A stretch of DNA of 64,000 nt from Euleptes europaea (Eukaryota > Chordata > Lepidosauria > Squamata > Sphaerodactylidae): positions 57,257,853-57,321,852 of the forward strand of contig NC_079322.1 in the NCBI RefSeq assembly GCF_029931775.1. Direction: 5' to 3'. The notes beneath the pieces were generated by a model that saw only the letters and a program-made list of their open reading frames with translations, was not told the DNA's origin and ran no database searches. Shown piece after piece: positions 1 through 11,006 of this stretch; position 1 is the stretch's first letter, and each line of letters begins with the position of its first letter. The translations under genes and the position numbers were made by a program.

Positions 1-1865
1 AGCATGCAACCCAACAAAAAAACACCCACACTTGTAAAAAAAAAAAGTTGCATTTTGTTTTGAAGAGGCAATGCATTTCAGAATTATTACTAGATCTCAA
101 ATCATGTTCTGGTCATTTCTGTCATTGCAGTGGAAGAGGTATGTCTGTCTAGAAAGCAGTTCCCAACAATCTTTCCCAGTGCTGCAGCACTAAGAAACAG
201 AACCTTAAACTGTAGTGTAGTGGTTGGATGGGGGGGGGGACCGGAAGGGAAGAAGTGAGGAACGTTGGCGTGGCCATGAGGTGACTGAGAGTAGGAAACC
301 AGTTCGGTCAGAAGCCATTAATATCCCCAAGTACTCCCTTTTCTCCTGTATTAGGGAGAAGATCTGAAGTCTTGGGGAGAAGCAATTAAGGAGCTTCCAG
401 CCAGGCAATGGATCCATCTAACTGGTATCGCTCAGAAGGACCTCAGCAGAGGCAAACCTGATGCACCTCATCTCTCCTCCTCTGCCCTAGGCAGCCAGTG
501 AGAACGGCTGCAGTCCTTCTCTGAAGGGAGTAATGTGTCTGCAGCTTGCCAACCAGCCACTCAGTTGACAGCAGTCAGAAGAATGCAGATCTTTTGCTGC
601 CTGAGCAACGGCAGCCATAGCTGCCTCCTGCTTTACTGCTGCCGCTGCCCCCAGAACAGATGGACTCCTTCCCTCCTCACTGCCCCAACAAGCCACACAG
701 GCCCATGAACTCTCGAGAGATGACTTAATCTCATGCGTAGGGCTGCCATCCTCCAGGTGGTAATCATCAATCCAAAAACAGGTTAGTCTGCTGTAACAGA
801 TATTGAGAAATCAAAGAAACAGCAATAAAAAAAACAATTGCTTTGCAAACGTGTCAATTTCATTCACCATACAGCATCACTTAGCTGTCAATGATTTGAA
901 ACAAAATAGCAGTTGTATAAATATAACAATAATTCATAGAATGACAATACAAAACAGAATATTATTATAACTGATGTAAAGTGCACTAGTTTCAATTGAA
1001 ATGTCTCGTTTTTAGTCCCTTTTTAAGGAGACCTTTGAGCTTGTGGCTGTTTAACATCTGCTTTCAGCTTGGAAAAGACTTTTTAGCTTGTAGCTTTGTA
1101 TCTTCTTGTATTGCAAATATTATGCCGTAGTTCCTGTGGTATCCAGAATATTTTCTCGTCAGGGATCTGGTAATTTCACCTGTTTTGATATTAATAATCT
1201 TCCTCAGGAACGCTAATACAATAAATTATATTACAAACATTCAAACTAGTCTCTGTGTGTTTTTATGTCCACCAATCAGTATTATTACTATTACACCTTA
1301 AGTGTAAATTTACTATATATTAAGTGCTACTTCAATCTAAGAATTTTAAACATTGTCTCATAGCAGTGTTAATATGAAATCCATTCTTATAAAATTATTT
1401 TTAAATATTTCATCATGTAAATAATGCTTCAAAACATTTTAATATTTTAACATTTTAACTTCCTTGCATATATCACTTAAATGCCTATTAATACATTTTA
1501 CTTTTTACTTTCTACTTACACATGGATAGCTCAGTGGTTTGTTCTCATGTCGTACTTTCTATTAACCAATTTGGCCAGAGGTGGAGGATATGTATGTACT
1601 AGCCCTCAGATGTGGATCACCTGTTAGGGCGGATTGGTTGTATCACCAAGAGGATCCAGGAATACATTAAAGGGGACTGTCTTTTAAATATAACTGGACA
1701 AGTCCCAAGAAGTATTCATGCCATGTGGATGTAAAGATTTAAAAATATGTATGAACTTAGCCTCTTGGCGGAGGAATATTCTGTCAATATCAACTTTTTA
1801 AAATCTCTGTCCTTCAAAACGCCAAATGACAAAAAAGGCTATGTCAATGTCACAGTGTCCTTTTT
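1..1865. other. Intergenic, no recognisable gene or repeat
   Basis: AT-leaning sequence with short homopolymer runs (A near 40, G near 230). The reading frames are short and unlike known proteins. I recognised no repeat family here. Confidence 0.5.
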
Positions 1866-2063
1866 CAATATCTCCAGGTGGTGCTGGAGATCTCCCACTG
1901 TTACAACTGATCTCCAGCTGATAGAGATCAGTTCACCTGGATGAAATGGCAGCTTTGGCAGTTGGACTATGGCATTGAACTTCCTCCCCTCTCCAAACCC
2001 CGCCCTCCTCAGGCTCCACCCCTAAAATCTCCACGTATTTCCCAACCCAGAGCTGGCAACCCT
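1866..2063 (+). mobile_element. TIR element family A, 5'-truncated
   Basis: One of many copies of a ~200-bp element that runs from AGGGTTGCCAACCTCCAGG to GGCAACCCT. The internal text (ctggagatctcc, gagatcagttcacctgg, ggcattgaa..cctcccct) is shared with the copies at 2220, 3815, 4705, 5403 and 7441. The left end is decayed and the right end GGCAACCCT is intact. It has no coding capacity, so this is a non-autonomous DNA transposon. Confidence 0.8.
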
Positions 2064-2219
2064 ATAAAGCGTACAATGCTTTGAACATGTGCAGACAGGG
2101 TCACTGGGCTGGGGCCGTAGCCGGGGGAGATGGAACCTACTTGCCTTTCTCCATGAGTATTTCCAGGACTGCCACAGCCCCTGACAGCCAGATTCTTTCT
2201 TTTTACCCCATACGAATAT

Positions 2220-2431
2220 AGTTGCCAACCTCCAGGTGGCAGTAGGAGATCCACTATTACAACTAATCTCCAGGCTACAGAAATCAGTTAACTTGGTAAA
2301 AATGGCCCCCTTGCAAGGTCAGTTCTATGACATTATACCCTAATCAAGTCCCTCCCCTAGCCAAACCCTGCCCTTCTCAGACTTCGCCCCAAAAATATCC
2401 AGGTATTTCCCAACCCGGAGCTGGCAACCCT
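2220..2431 (+). mobile_element. TIR element family A
   Basis: Full-length family A copy with a slightly eroded left end (agttgccaacctccagg) and an intact right end (ggcaaccct). Flanking target duplications are not clear. Confidence 0.8.
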
Positions 2432-2689
2432 ATGCAGGTTAAGCCAGTTTAGTTGCCATGGAAACAGGCAACTTAAAACAGGCAATTTAAGAAAGTTTGG
2501 GTAGCCAAACTCTCGCAAGGAGGAGGAATCTCATGTAAGTTCAGGAACGGGCAGACATAGTTTGCACTCCAGCACGGTTTTTACAGAGATATTATGGCCT
2601 TGCATAGAATACTGCCACAAAGAATCATTTCAAACAGTCTCTCATGGAGGGGATGTAGCATGTAAATTAGCTAAATTAGCTAAATTTAT

Positions 2690-3100
2690 TTGGCACCTTA
2701 TATGTAATCCCCCACTTTTTGTCCAGAAACATTTCTCCCTCCATTTTATCCTCACAAAAATGCTGAAAGAAAGGTTAGATAGAAAGTGATTGGTCAAAGG
2801 TTACATGGTGAATTACATGACTGAGTAGGGTTGCTAGGTCCCCCTTCTCTACCGGCAGGAGGTTTTTGGGCGGAGCCTGAGGAGGGCGGGGTTTGGGGAG
2901 GGGAGGGACTTCAATGCCATAGAGTCCAATTGCCAAAGCGGCCATTTTCTCCAGGGGAACTGATCTCTATCAGCTGGAGCTCAGTTGTAATAGCAGATCT
3001 CCAGTAGTACCTGGAGGTTGGCAACCCTATGACTGAGTGAGGAGTTGACCCAAGGTCTCCCCGGTCATACTCCCACATACTAACTGTTGCACCTTAGTGG
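2690..3100 (-). repeat. tRNA-derived SINE (family 3), split by a TIR element
   Basis: In minus orientation this reads as a decayed tRNA-derived SINE: a box-B-like GTTCAAATCCC region and then 'ctcagcctaacctacctcacaggg...gataaaatgg'. Here the tail (cattttatcctcacaaaaatgctg) and the head (gagttgacccaaggtctcc) lie on either side of the TIR element at 2827-3028. The TIR element therefore inserted into an older SINE. Confidence 0.6.
2827..3028 (-). mobile_element. TIR element family A with perfect 10-bp target duplication
   Basis: Reverse-orientation family A copy, AGGGTTGCT...GGCAACCCT. The 10 bp on each side are identical: ATGACTGAGT at 2817-2826 and again at 3029-3038. This is the clearest target-site duplication of the family and fixes the element ends. 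A ~10-bp duplication does not fit the 8 bp of hAT or the 2 bp of Tc1/mariner. Mutator-like elements make 9-11 bp, but the superfamily is not proven. Confidence 0.88.
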
Positions 3101-3814
3101 CATCCTGCAATGAAATAACAACTTGTAGTAGCATAATGGTTTTTCAAACAAATTGCCATGTACATGTCATGGAAGAGCAATGGGCGCGTCTAGCAGGCCA
3201 GCACCTGATAGAATTTTGACAGCGAGTTCTATTGCAGCTTGTGGTGTGGTTTCTGGGTCTTGGGACCTTATTGTTTGTAAGCCTTTTCTGCTATCATTAG
3301 AAATTGGTTTTATAGCAAATCATATCATATCAAATTCAACCTTTGATAAGTGTTTTGCCTCATCTTTCCCTCTTGTTTATTCAGCCCTGACACCTGGCTT
3401 TTCATGTGAGCCTCTCTTTTTTCCCTGTCTGTTCAGAATCCGGAACATTTTTTTCAGAAATCCTAACTGATCCTTTAATGATCACATCAGAGACATCAGT
3501 CAATAAGAGAATGCTGACTGATCCCACAATTGTCCCATGCTGAAAATCTCCCTTTGATTTCAAAGGAAGTACTAACATTGAACAACTTCAGGATTATCAT
3601 CAGGGGCCTATTTCCTCTCAGGCTGAAGGTAGTGTTTTTAATTGAACCTGGTTGTTGAAAACACTTCTGAAGAAACATGTATGCTCTGGTATTCTTTAAA
3701 GTTAATTGACAAACAATGTTGAGAAGAACGGTACCACACACTAAAGGTATAATGACACGCGCTACTTTGCTGCCAACGGGTGCTACAACCCCTTTGCCAA
3801 CCAACTTGCCAGAT

Positions 3815-4026
3815 AGGTTTGCCAACCTCCAGGTACTAGCTGGAGATCTCCTGCTATTACAACCGATCTCCAACCAATAGAGATCAGATCACCTGGAGAA
3901 AATGCCCGCTTTGGCAATTGGGCTCTATGGCATCAATGTCCCTCCCCTCTCCAAACCACGCCCTCCTCAGGCTCCACCCCAAAAACCTCCCGCCAGTGGC
4001 AAGGCAAAGAGGGACCTGGCAACCCT
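3815..4026 (+). mobile_element. TIR element family A
   Basis: Full copy from aggtttgccaacctccagg to ggcaaccct. The left flank (ttgccagat) and right flank (tggccagag) resemble each other over about 9 bp, which agrees with a decayed ~10-bp target duplication. Confidence 0.82.
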
Positions 4027-4649
4027 ATGGCCAGAGATGGTGTTAGCATACCCTGAGGTGGGGCAGCTACAAGGGCCCAGCACTTTTGGTGGGGCCCTCT
4101 GCCAGTGATTCTCCCCCCTCCATCCACACACATCCCCAGTGCTTGTCTGTATCCATGCTCCCAACTGCCCAGAGTCATTGAGGAAAGAGATGTGGGTGGT
4201 GCATAATGGTGGCACTCCCGGTGGCAATGGCAGCAGCACTCCCAGCCACTTACACTGGCCAGTGCTGTCGAGGAAAGGGTGGTGCAGGCAGCTGAGCATG
4301 GGCAACAGGAGGGCTTGCAAGTGGGAGACAGATGTGCAGGTTGGGTGGTGGGCATGCAGGTGAAAGTGGGGAAAGGAGGGCATGTGGGGAGCACTGGTGG
4401 ACTGGTGGTGACCCCTGGGTACTGCCTTCTCAGGTACTGTCTTCCCTTAAACCAGAAACCAGCCCTGCTACCAGCTCTCCTGCATTGGTTAATACATTAT
4501 CCTCCTGGGATCTTGGTACGATGGTGTACTGATAAAATCAAGGGACAATGTCACCAGGGGCAGGATGAATACAAGCCAGTGACAGATTCACATGTATTCT
4601 TAAGGGCTGGTTTTTTTCTCTCTCAACAGTTCTACAGATGTCAGTCCTA
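4027..4649. other. Intergenic, no recognisable feature
   Basis: Unique sequence rich in purine/GGTGG runs. Overlapping open frames on both strands have no recognisable domain and look like composition effects. Confidence 0.45.
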
Positions 4650-4990
4650 GACATCTGCAAATAAATTAGGCTATGAGAAAGTGTCTGGTCCAAGGTCACC
4701 CACTAGGGTTGCCAACCTCCAGGTGGCACCGGAGATCTCCCGCTATTACTATTGAACTCCAGATGACCGAGATCAGTTCCCCTAGAGAAAATGGCTGCAT
4801 TGGAAGGTGGATTCTATGGCATTATACCCTGCTGAGGTCCCTCCCGTCCCCAAACCCCACCCTCCCCAAAATCTCCAGGTATTTCCAAACCCAGAGCTGG
4901 CTGCCCTATGACCCACAAAGCTTTGTGGAAATTTGAACCTGGGTCTCCCCGGTCTAAATCCAACACTTTAGGCAGTATACCACACTAAGA
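4650..4990 (-). repeat. tRNA-derived SINE (family 3), split by a TIR element
   Basis: The pieces at 4650-4704 (gtctggtccaaggtcaccca) and 4908-4990 (tttgaacctgggtctcccc, ..tataccacact) join as one SINE in minus orientation, interrupted by the family A element at 4705. A 5S SINE is in turn inserted directly beside its tRNA-like end. This gives three nested insertions in order. Confidence 0.62.
4705..4907 (+). mobile_element. TIR element family A inside a SINE
   Basis: agggttgccaacctccagg to ctgccct. The flanks gtcacccact and atgacccaca match at 7 of 10 positions, as expected for an aged 10-bp target duplication. Confidence 0.82.
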
Positions 4991-5212
4991 GCCCTGACCT
5001 GGATTGCCCAGGCTAGCCTGATCTCGTCAGATCTCAGAAGCTAAGCAGGGTCGGCCCTGGTTAGTATTTGGATGGGAGACCACCAAGGAATACCAAGGTT
5101 GCTGTGCAGAGGAAGGCACTGGCAAACCACCTCTGTTGGTCTCTTGCCATGAAAACCCCAAAAAGGGGTCGCCATAAGTCGGCTGCGACTTGAAGGCACT
5201 TTACACATACAC
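4991..5212 (+). repeat. 5S rRNA-derived SINE with BovB-type tail, 12-bp target duplication
   Basis: The head copies 5S rRNA, including the internal RNA polymerase III promoter: agctaagcagggtc (box A), ggttagtat (intermediate element) and tggatgggagacc (box C). The tail (gtcgccataagtcgg..cgacttg..ggcact..acacac) matches the 3' end of the BovB LINE copy at 10571-11006, so BovB machinery probably mobilised it. A perfect 12-bp duplication, ACCACACTAAGA, flanks it (4979-4990 and 5213-5224). Confidence 0.92.
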
Positions 5213-5402
5213 ACCACACTAAGATGGTTGCTTAAATACTGAGTACCTGGTGAACACCTAAGCACACAAGACCTGGAGTACGAGCTTCGGCAGAACTAGG
5301 GAGACCCAAAGTCAGAGTTAAGGCAGTCAAAGTCAGGAGCCAGTCTATCCAAGGAACAGGAAATGAAAACTGTGGAGACGGAAATGCTGAATGGAACACA
5401 CT

Positions 5403-5559
5403 TGGGTTGCCAACCTCCCGGTACTAGCTGGAGATCTCCTGCTATTACAAGCTTTGGCAATTGAACTCTATGGCATTGAAAGCCCTCCCCAAATCCCACC
5501 CTCCTCAGGCTCTGCCCCAAAAACCTCCCACCGGTGGCAAAGACAGACCTGGCAAACCT
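5403..5559 (+). mobile_element. TIR element family A, internally deleted
   Basis: Begins tgggttgccaacctcccgg and ends ggcaaacct. It lacks the central part that reads 'gatctccagccgatagagatcagtt' in full copies. The flanks show a weak ~10-bp similarity (ggaacacact / agaaagcacc). Confidence 0.75.
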
Positions 5560-6857
5560 AGAAAGCACCAAGCAGAGATGGAGTTCCCATGCATTCTTGC
5601 TCCAATTAAAAAAACAACAACAACCTAGGCCTTACCTGGAAGTATCTATTGTCAGGCCAGACTAGAAGGAACCCTGAAGCCTCATCCTTCAGAGCTACAG
5701 TCATGTGTTCATTGCTTCTTGGCAACCGTAGTACAAAACAGTGAAAGCCTTACAATGTTAAACCCAGACAATCCTAGCTGGATTCCAAAATGAAACATTT
5801 GCATGTCTGCAGCTGTTTTGTGGCTAGACAGGGTTGGACATATTTTCCCCCTCTTTAATTATATATCTGTGCAACTGCATTGAAAAATCAAGGAAAGGTA
5901 CAGATCAAGTCGACTGCAGGAACCTAAAGATGTAACTCTAGGATTTTCCAAAAGGGAAGCATCTTTGAGATGATCACAGAGGACAAAGTAATTGTCTCAT
6001 CAACTGATGCCTGGGTTTCAGGACCACTGTTAAGTACAGGCAGAAAAGTCTGAAAGAGATTTGGCCTGGTATCTTTTAATTGGCCAGTGCCGATGGCACT
6101 TTGACAGTAATGAGGGCGGCATTCTTGCTTCCTGTAATGTTCCTTAAGCTATTTTGGTGGGTTACAGACTCTGGTTGACACTGTCAAGAGCTGTGGGAAA
6201 GCTCTTATTAAAAACTTTGACAGAAGTATTTGGAATGAAGAGTTTATTTTGACTGTGGAGAAGTAATTGGGTATGTCCGGGTAGTTTGCATTCAGATTTG
6301 GCAGGGGGGAGAGGGGATTAAGTGGATTAGCCTCAATCATCTGGGGTATGACATGTCTTGCAGCGTTTGAAGTGTTTTGTTAATGGGAGGACAGGGCTGG
6401 TTTTGAAGTTCATATTAATCTAATCTGTTTGATGCAGCAGCTGCAGCGACACACCCAAGTTCTTTGAACGGCCAGGCAATGGAATACGCCACAAAAGAGT
6501 CATCTCTGGCCTCCGTGGGGAAGGGGAGCTCTTCTCCAGTCCTGCCATTAGCCCCCCCCCCTTCAATAAAACTGCATACAAGAGCCATCATTTACATACT
6601 GTGGAAATATGTCAGGCCAACCCACAAATCTGTTGAGCAGAGTTTGACATGCCTTGGGGTCCAAACCCAGGAAGGAAAAAGAAAAAGGAAATAATATCTT
6701 TGAACATGCATGCAGAATGCCAGTGCAACACATCAACAGACATTGCAAACGTCACGTGAGCCCCAGCACCTATTATTTCAAAGAGAATGATAGCTATTCT
6801 TAATGAGCTGTTAGTAAATGAAACTTTTTAAAATCCACAACCCCATCAGGGATGTAG
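5560..6857. other. Intergenic, nothing recognised
   Basis: No repeat family, RNA gene or protein-like reading frame is recognisable. There is a C run near 6550. Confidence 0.45.
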
Positions 6858-7264
6858 TCATAGAATCATAGAGTTGGAAGGGATCACCAGGGTCATCTAG
6901 TCCAACCCCCTGCACAATGCAAAAAATGCCAAACTACCTTCCCCCTCACCCCCCCAGTGACCCATACTTCATGCCCAGAAGATGGCCAAGGTGCCCTCCC
7001 TCTCATCATCTGCCTAAGATCATTGAATCATCATTGCTAACAGATGGCCATTTAGCCTCTTCTTAAAAACCTCCAGGGAAAGAGAGCTTACCACCTCCCG
7101 AGGAAGCCTGTTCCACTGGGGAACCACTCTAACTGTTAGAAAATTCTTCCTAATGTCTAGACGGAAACTCTTTTGATTTAATTTCAACCTGTTGGTTCTG
7201 GTCCAACCTTCTGGGGCAACAGAAAACCACTCGGCACCATCCTCTATATGACAGCCCTTCAAGT
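6858..7264 (-). mobile_element. CR1-type LINE, 3' end with end of ORF2
   Basis: On the minus strand this encodes the C-terminus of a CR1 reverse-transcriptase ORF (NQKSFRLDIRKNFLTVRV, QWNRLPREVV, LEVFKKRLNGHL), followed by the 3' UTR. It ends in the CR1 signature ATTCTATGA, read on plus as tcatagaatcatagag. It is 5'-truncated, as is usual for CR1, and non-functional. Confidence 0.9.
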
Positions 7265-7440
7265 CTGTGGGCTAAGCAGTAAATGAAAAAGGAATAGAAG
7301 GCTGAATGTAATGTGTGTGTTTCTTTTTACCCTACCATAGCAGGTCTGGGGAGAAATTTTTAGCAGGAGCATGCCACATAGAAGGGGGAAAAAATCATCC
7401 TCCAGTGTCCTATCCTCTCCATTCCTGGGGTTCTGGGGAC

Positions 7441-7640
7441 AGGGTTGCCAAACCAACCTCCAGGTGGTGGCTATAGATCTCCCGCTATTACAACTGATCT
7501 CCAGCCGATAGAGATCAGTTCACCTGGAGAAAATAGCCATTTTGGCAATTGGACTCTATGGCATTGAAGTCCCTCCCCTCTCCAAACCCTGCCTTCCTTA
7601 GGCTCCGCCCGGTAATTCCCAACCCGGTGCTGGCAACCCT
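7441..7640 (+). mobile_element. TIR element family A
   Basis: agggttgccaaaccaacctcc to tggcaaccct. The flanks ttctggggac / atctggtggt match at 6 of 10 positions, which agrees with an old ~10-bp target duplication. Confidence 0.82.
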
Positions 7641-7965
7641 ATCTGGTGGTGACCACGGGTCCCCAGCAATAGGCAAGCCTCCTCAGTGCTCTGAGCTTGG
7701 CTTCTGCTCATGGGCCACCTGGGTTTCTGGCCCAGCAGCCATAGCTGGCTACATATCCCCTGGTAGCCCAAGAGTCAGAGACTAAAAGAATGTTGGGGTT
7801 TGCCAGGGTTTCAGTCTCCATGGGGATCAACCATCACAACAGCATCCTCCAAGGAGGAATCCTCAGGCCCAACCCCAACACATCTGCACTTGTGCATAAA
7901 GGCTGGGAGGCCCTCCTCCCACAAGCCTTGCTGGTGCCCACCTGTTGCAGTTCTCATTCTGAGCT

Positions 7966-8260
7966 AAAGGTAAAGGTGCCCTGTGTAAGCACCGGGTCAT
8001 TCCTGACCCTTGGAGTGACATCACATCCCAATGTTTACTAGGCAGACTTTGTTTATGGGGTGGTTTGCCAGTGCCTTCCCCAGTCATCTTCCCTTTACCC
8101 CCAGCAAGTTGGGTACTCGTTTTACCGACCTCGGAAGGATGGAAGGCTGAGTCAACCTTGAGCTGGTTACCTGAAACCGACTTCCGAAGGGATCGAACTC
8201 AGGTTGTGAGCAGAGCTTTAGACTGCAGTACTGCAGCTTACCACCCTGCGCCACGGGGCT
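7966..8260 (-). repeat. Sauria-type tRNA-derived SINE, 11-bp target duplication
   Basis: Read on minus: a tRNA-like head gccccgtggcgcag..gtaagctgcagtactgcag with box B (gagttcgatccc), a body (caaggttgactcagccttcc, ggtaaaacgag), and a tail ending in ..caccttTACCTTTA. The flanks CATTCTGAGCT at 7955-7965 and 8261-8271 are identical, so the insertion limits are firm. Confidence 0.9.
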
Positions 8261-8271
8261 CATTCTGAGCT

Positions 8272-9705
8272 GGCAGACTCTTAAAGGCTCCTCGCACATG
8301 GTGGAATCGCTTCAGCTCTCATCCAGTGACAGCATAAACAGATCTGCTCTCTCTTTAAAGGCAGTGACCTACTGTCAGAGATAACGGAAATGCTTTCGTC
8401 AGTGGCACAGTGCTGCCAAGCATGGTACTGCTGTTGTTCTAACAGTTAATTGTAAGTTCTTTGTTTTTTCTGCTGGATCCTTCCAGCTGTCTTTACTCCA
8501 TTTCTTCTCCCCCAGACTTCCAAATATATTTTTGCAAGTGAGCAATTCAGCTGTGTAATGTTGCCGACTTCTCCTGCAGTCAACTGGATTGTGTACAACA
8601 ATGCTTCTAACACACATTATCCAGAAACATAACAATGTGAACTGTAAGAACAAAATTTCATTCCACCCTGATACTAATTCAGACTGTCCCCCTTTGACAT
8701 AAAGGAAGAAGAAAGGATATACCGTTTATAATATGCATGGGGATTACACACCTGTGACTAATCTAAAAAACTGCTAAAGATGTGATTCCCCCCCCCCCTT
8801 CTTCATCATCATAAAACTGCAGCTGAAACAACAGTTCTTTGGCAGGAAAATAAACGTAGCCCCAGTGTGGTGCCCCCAGACATTCAAGACAATTACAGCA
8901 AAGTACATTCATCAAGGGACTATGACACCCCTACAACATCATTTAAACAGACAGGCTCATGATAACTGATCCAACCAGGGGAGTGCCAGAAAAGTGTGTG
9001 GTGCTTAAAAGATGGGAGAGTTTTGCCATCTTCACCGTAACTGAATGAGACGTCTATCAACCTTCAATGGCCATTTAGGATACTAGAAGAAAGTAAATTC
9101 TCATGTCCTGCAAAAGTCAGCCAGAGTTTGACCTTTTTTTCCAAGTAGACATACTTCTGGTTTTTTATTAAAGATTTCCATTTAGAAGTGTACATATTCA
9201 GAGGTACTAGCATTGAAAAGACTGTTAGTGATCTCATCATACTCCCTCCATATATTTCCCGTCACTCTTTCCATTCGAATTGTAAATCTCTCCAATAAAA
9301 ATTTATGCATACATTTTGATGACCTAGCACCATTTTTTCCTCTAAACAGTGGGTGCATTAATTTAATGTGATCCTTCATACAAATCCTCAAGTGTCTCTG
9401 ATTTGAAGTAATGGGAATTAACGCTATATCCATGAATTTACAATCAGCAAGATGGAATCATTTACAAACAGCCTACATAATTCATCTGCTCAAAGAATTC
9501 TTCGACATTGCTTTCTGGAAGTTCTTAGACAGATTTGAATGTTACAGATGAATTCACTGTTGAGCAAAATGTCCTATTCAATAATGGAGAGGATTCTTGA
9601 GTCCTCTGTTGCACAAGGCATGCACTACAGATTGTGAAGATAATTGAGCGGAACAAAAACCCAATTGTTACAATGCTTTGCTAGGTGTGTTAAATTTGTT
9701 GTGGC
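8272..9705. other. Intergenic, nothing recognised
   Basis: No repeat family was identified. An 83-codon minus-strand frame at 9182-9433 is the only protein-like stretch, and it has no recognisable motif. A ~45-bp part of it (tcactctttccattc region, 9236-9290) recurs imperfectly near 9800-9855. Confidence 0.4.
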
Positions 9706-9797
9706 AGCAAAAAGAACAGAATCTTGTGGCACCTTAAAAGACTAACACATTTGTTGTGGCAGAAGCTTTCATGAGACAGAGTCCATTTTAACAGATT
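9706..9797 (-). mobile_element. Fragment of the 'gaagtgagct..gaaagct' repeat (Penelope-like relative)
   Basis: Read on minus: ..ggactctgtctcatGAAAGCTTctgcca..tgttagtcttttaaggtgccacaag. This matches the arm sequence of the foldback element at 52402-52656 (GAAAGCTC..gttagtctttaaggtgctac). It is a diverged single-arm copy. Its CTGATGA-type box has decayed. Confidence 0.55.
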
Positions 9798-9859
9798 ATA
9801 TATATTCTCCTGGCATACATTTCTCATCACTCTTTCCATTCAAATTTAAATCTACATAG

Positions 9860-10101
9860 ATTGTTTTTTGTTGTCTGACTTATGGTGACTCCATAGAGGT
9901 TTCAAGGCATGTCTGGCTTACGGTGACCCCGTAGAGTTTTCAAGGCAGGAGGTGTTCAGAGGTGGTTTGCCATTGCCTGTCTTTGTGTTGTGCCCCTGGT
10001 CTTCCTTGGTGGTCTCCCATCCAAATACTTACCAGTGGTGACCCTGCTTAGCTTCCAAGATCTGATGAGATAGGGCTCATCAGGGCTATCCAGGTCAGGG
10101 C
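9860..10101 (-). repeat. 5S rRNA-derived SINE, with partly duplicated tail
   Basis: On minus: ccctgacctgg..gatctcatcagatc..agctaagcagggtc..tggatgggagacc, and then the BovB-like tail. Part of the tail appears twice (cttatggtgactcc..ggtttcaaggca, then cttacggtgacccc..gttttcaaggca), so the copy is longer than its relatives. Confidence 0.85.
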
Positions 10102-10570
10102 AGATAACTAGAGAAAAATCTCACAACATACGCACACACACACACACATACATATACCTCAAAATATACATGCATGCGCACAGAAGAATGGTGGGGGAAA
10201 GGACAGAAGTCATTACTAATCAAGTGAAAAGGGTACAGTAATCCAACTGATATATAACATTACTACATGGAGAGCATCTGAAAACAAGATCCAGTCCCAC
10301 AACAGCTTCACTCATCAGAGCAGGGTATTCTGCAGGTGCCAACCAACTGTCTGTATGTGTGCCTTCTCCGTCATGGCCCTCATCCTGTGATGAGGTCAGG
10401 AAAGCTCCCACTCTCCTGCCTTTCCCACTCTCATGACAAACTATGCAAAACTGAATTATTCAAGAGGGCTTTTCTATGCCAGCAATAGACTTGCACTGTC
10501 CTAAAAGATTCACAAAGTTATTTGGAAAAATTATTAGGGACTTTGGTCTATACTACTGTGTAATGCTTGC

Positions 10571-11006
10571 TGGCAGAAAATAGTGAAGACTTGAAACAAC
10601 TACTGCTGAAAGTTAAAAGAGAAAGTGCCAAAGCAGGACTACAGCTGAACATCAAGACGACAAAAGTAATGACTACAGGAGAATTACACAACTTTAAGGT
10701 TGACAATGAAGACATTGAAATTGTTCAAGACTTTCTATTCCTTGGCTCCACCATCAACCAAATCATGAGACAACATCATGAGACGACAAGAGTCACTGGA
10801 AAAGATAGTCATGCTAGGAAAAGTTGAGGGCAGCCGGAAAAGAGGAAGACCCAACAAGAGATGGATGGACTCAATAAAGGAAGCCACAGCCCTCAATTTG
10901 CAAGAGCAAGGCTGTCAAAGATAGGACATTTTGGAGGACTTTCACTCACAGGGTCGCCATGAGTCGGAGGCGACTTGATGGCACTTAACATACACACACA
11001 CACATA
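10571..11006 (+). mobile_element. BovB (RTE clade) LINE, 3' part with internal deletion
   Basis: The first half encodes a reverse-transcriptase thumb-region segment (ESAKAGLQLNIKTTKVMTTG, then DFLFLGSTIN). The second half matches the BovB C-terminal and 3' UTR region (gaaaagaggaagacccaaca, agtcggaggcgacttgatgg) and ends in an ACACAC tail. The stretch between them that other BovB copies carry is missing. Its 3' end is the tail shared by the 5S SINEs. It is dead. Confidence 0.85.

Noticed and set aside
4991-5110. 5S rRNA gene
   Set aside because: The 5S-like part is diverged, joined to a BovB-type tail and flanked by a target duplication, so it is a SINE.
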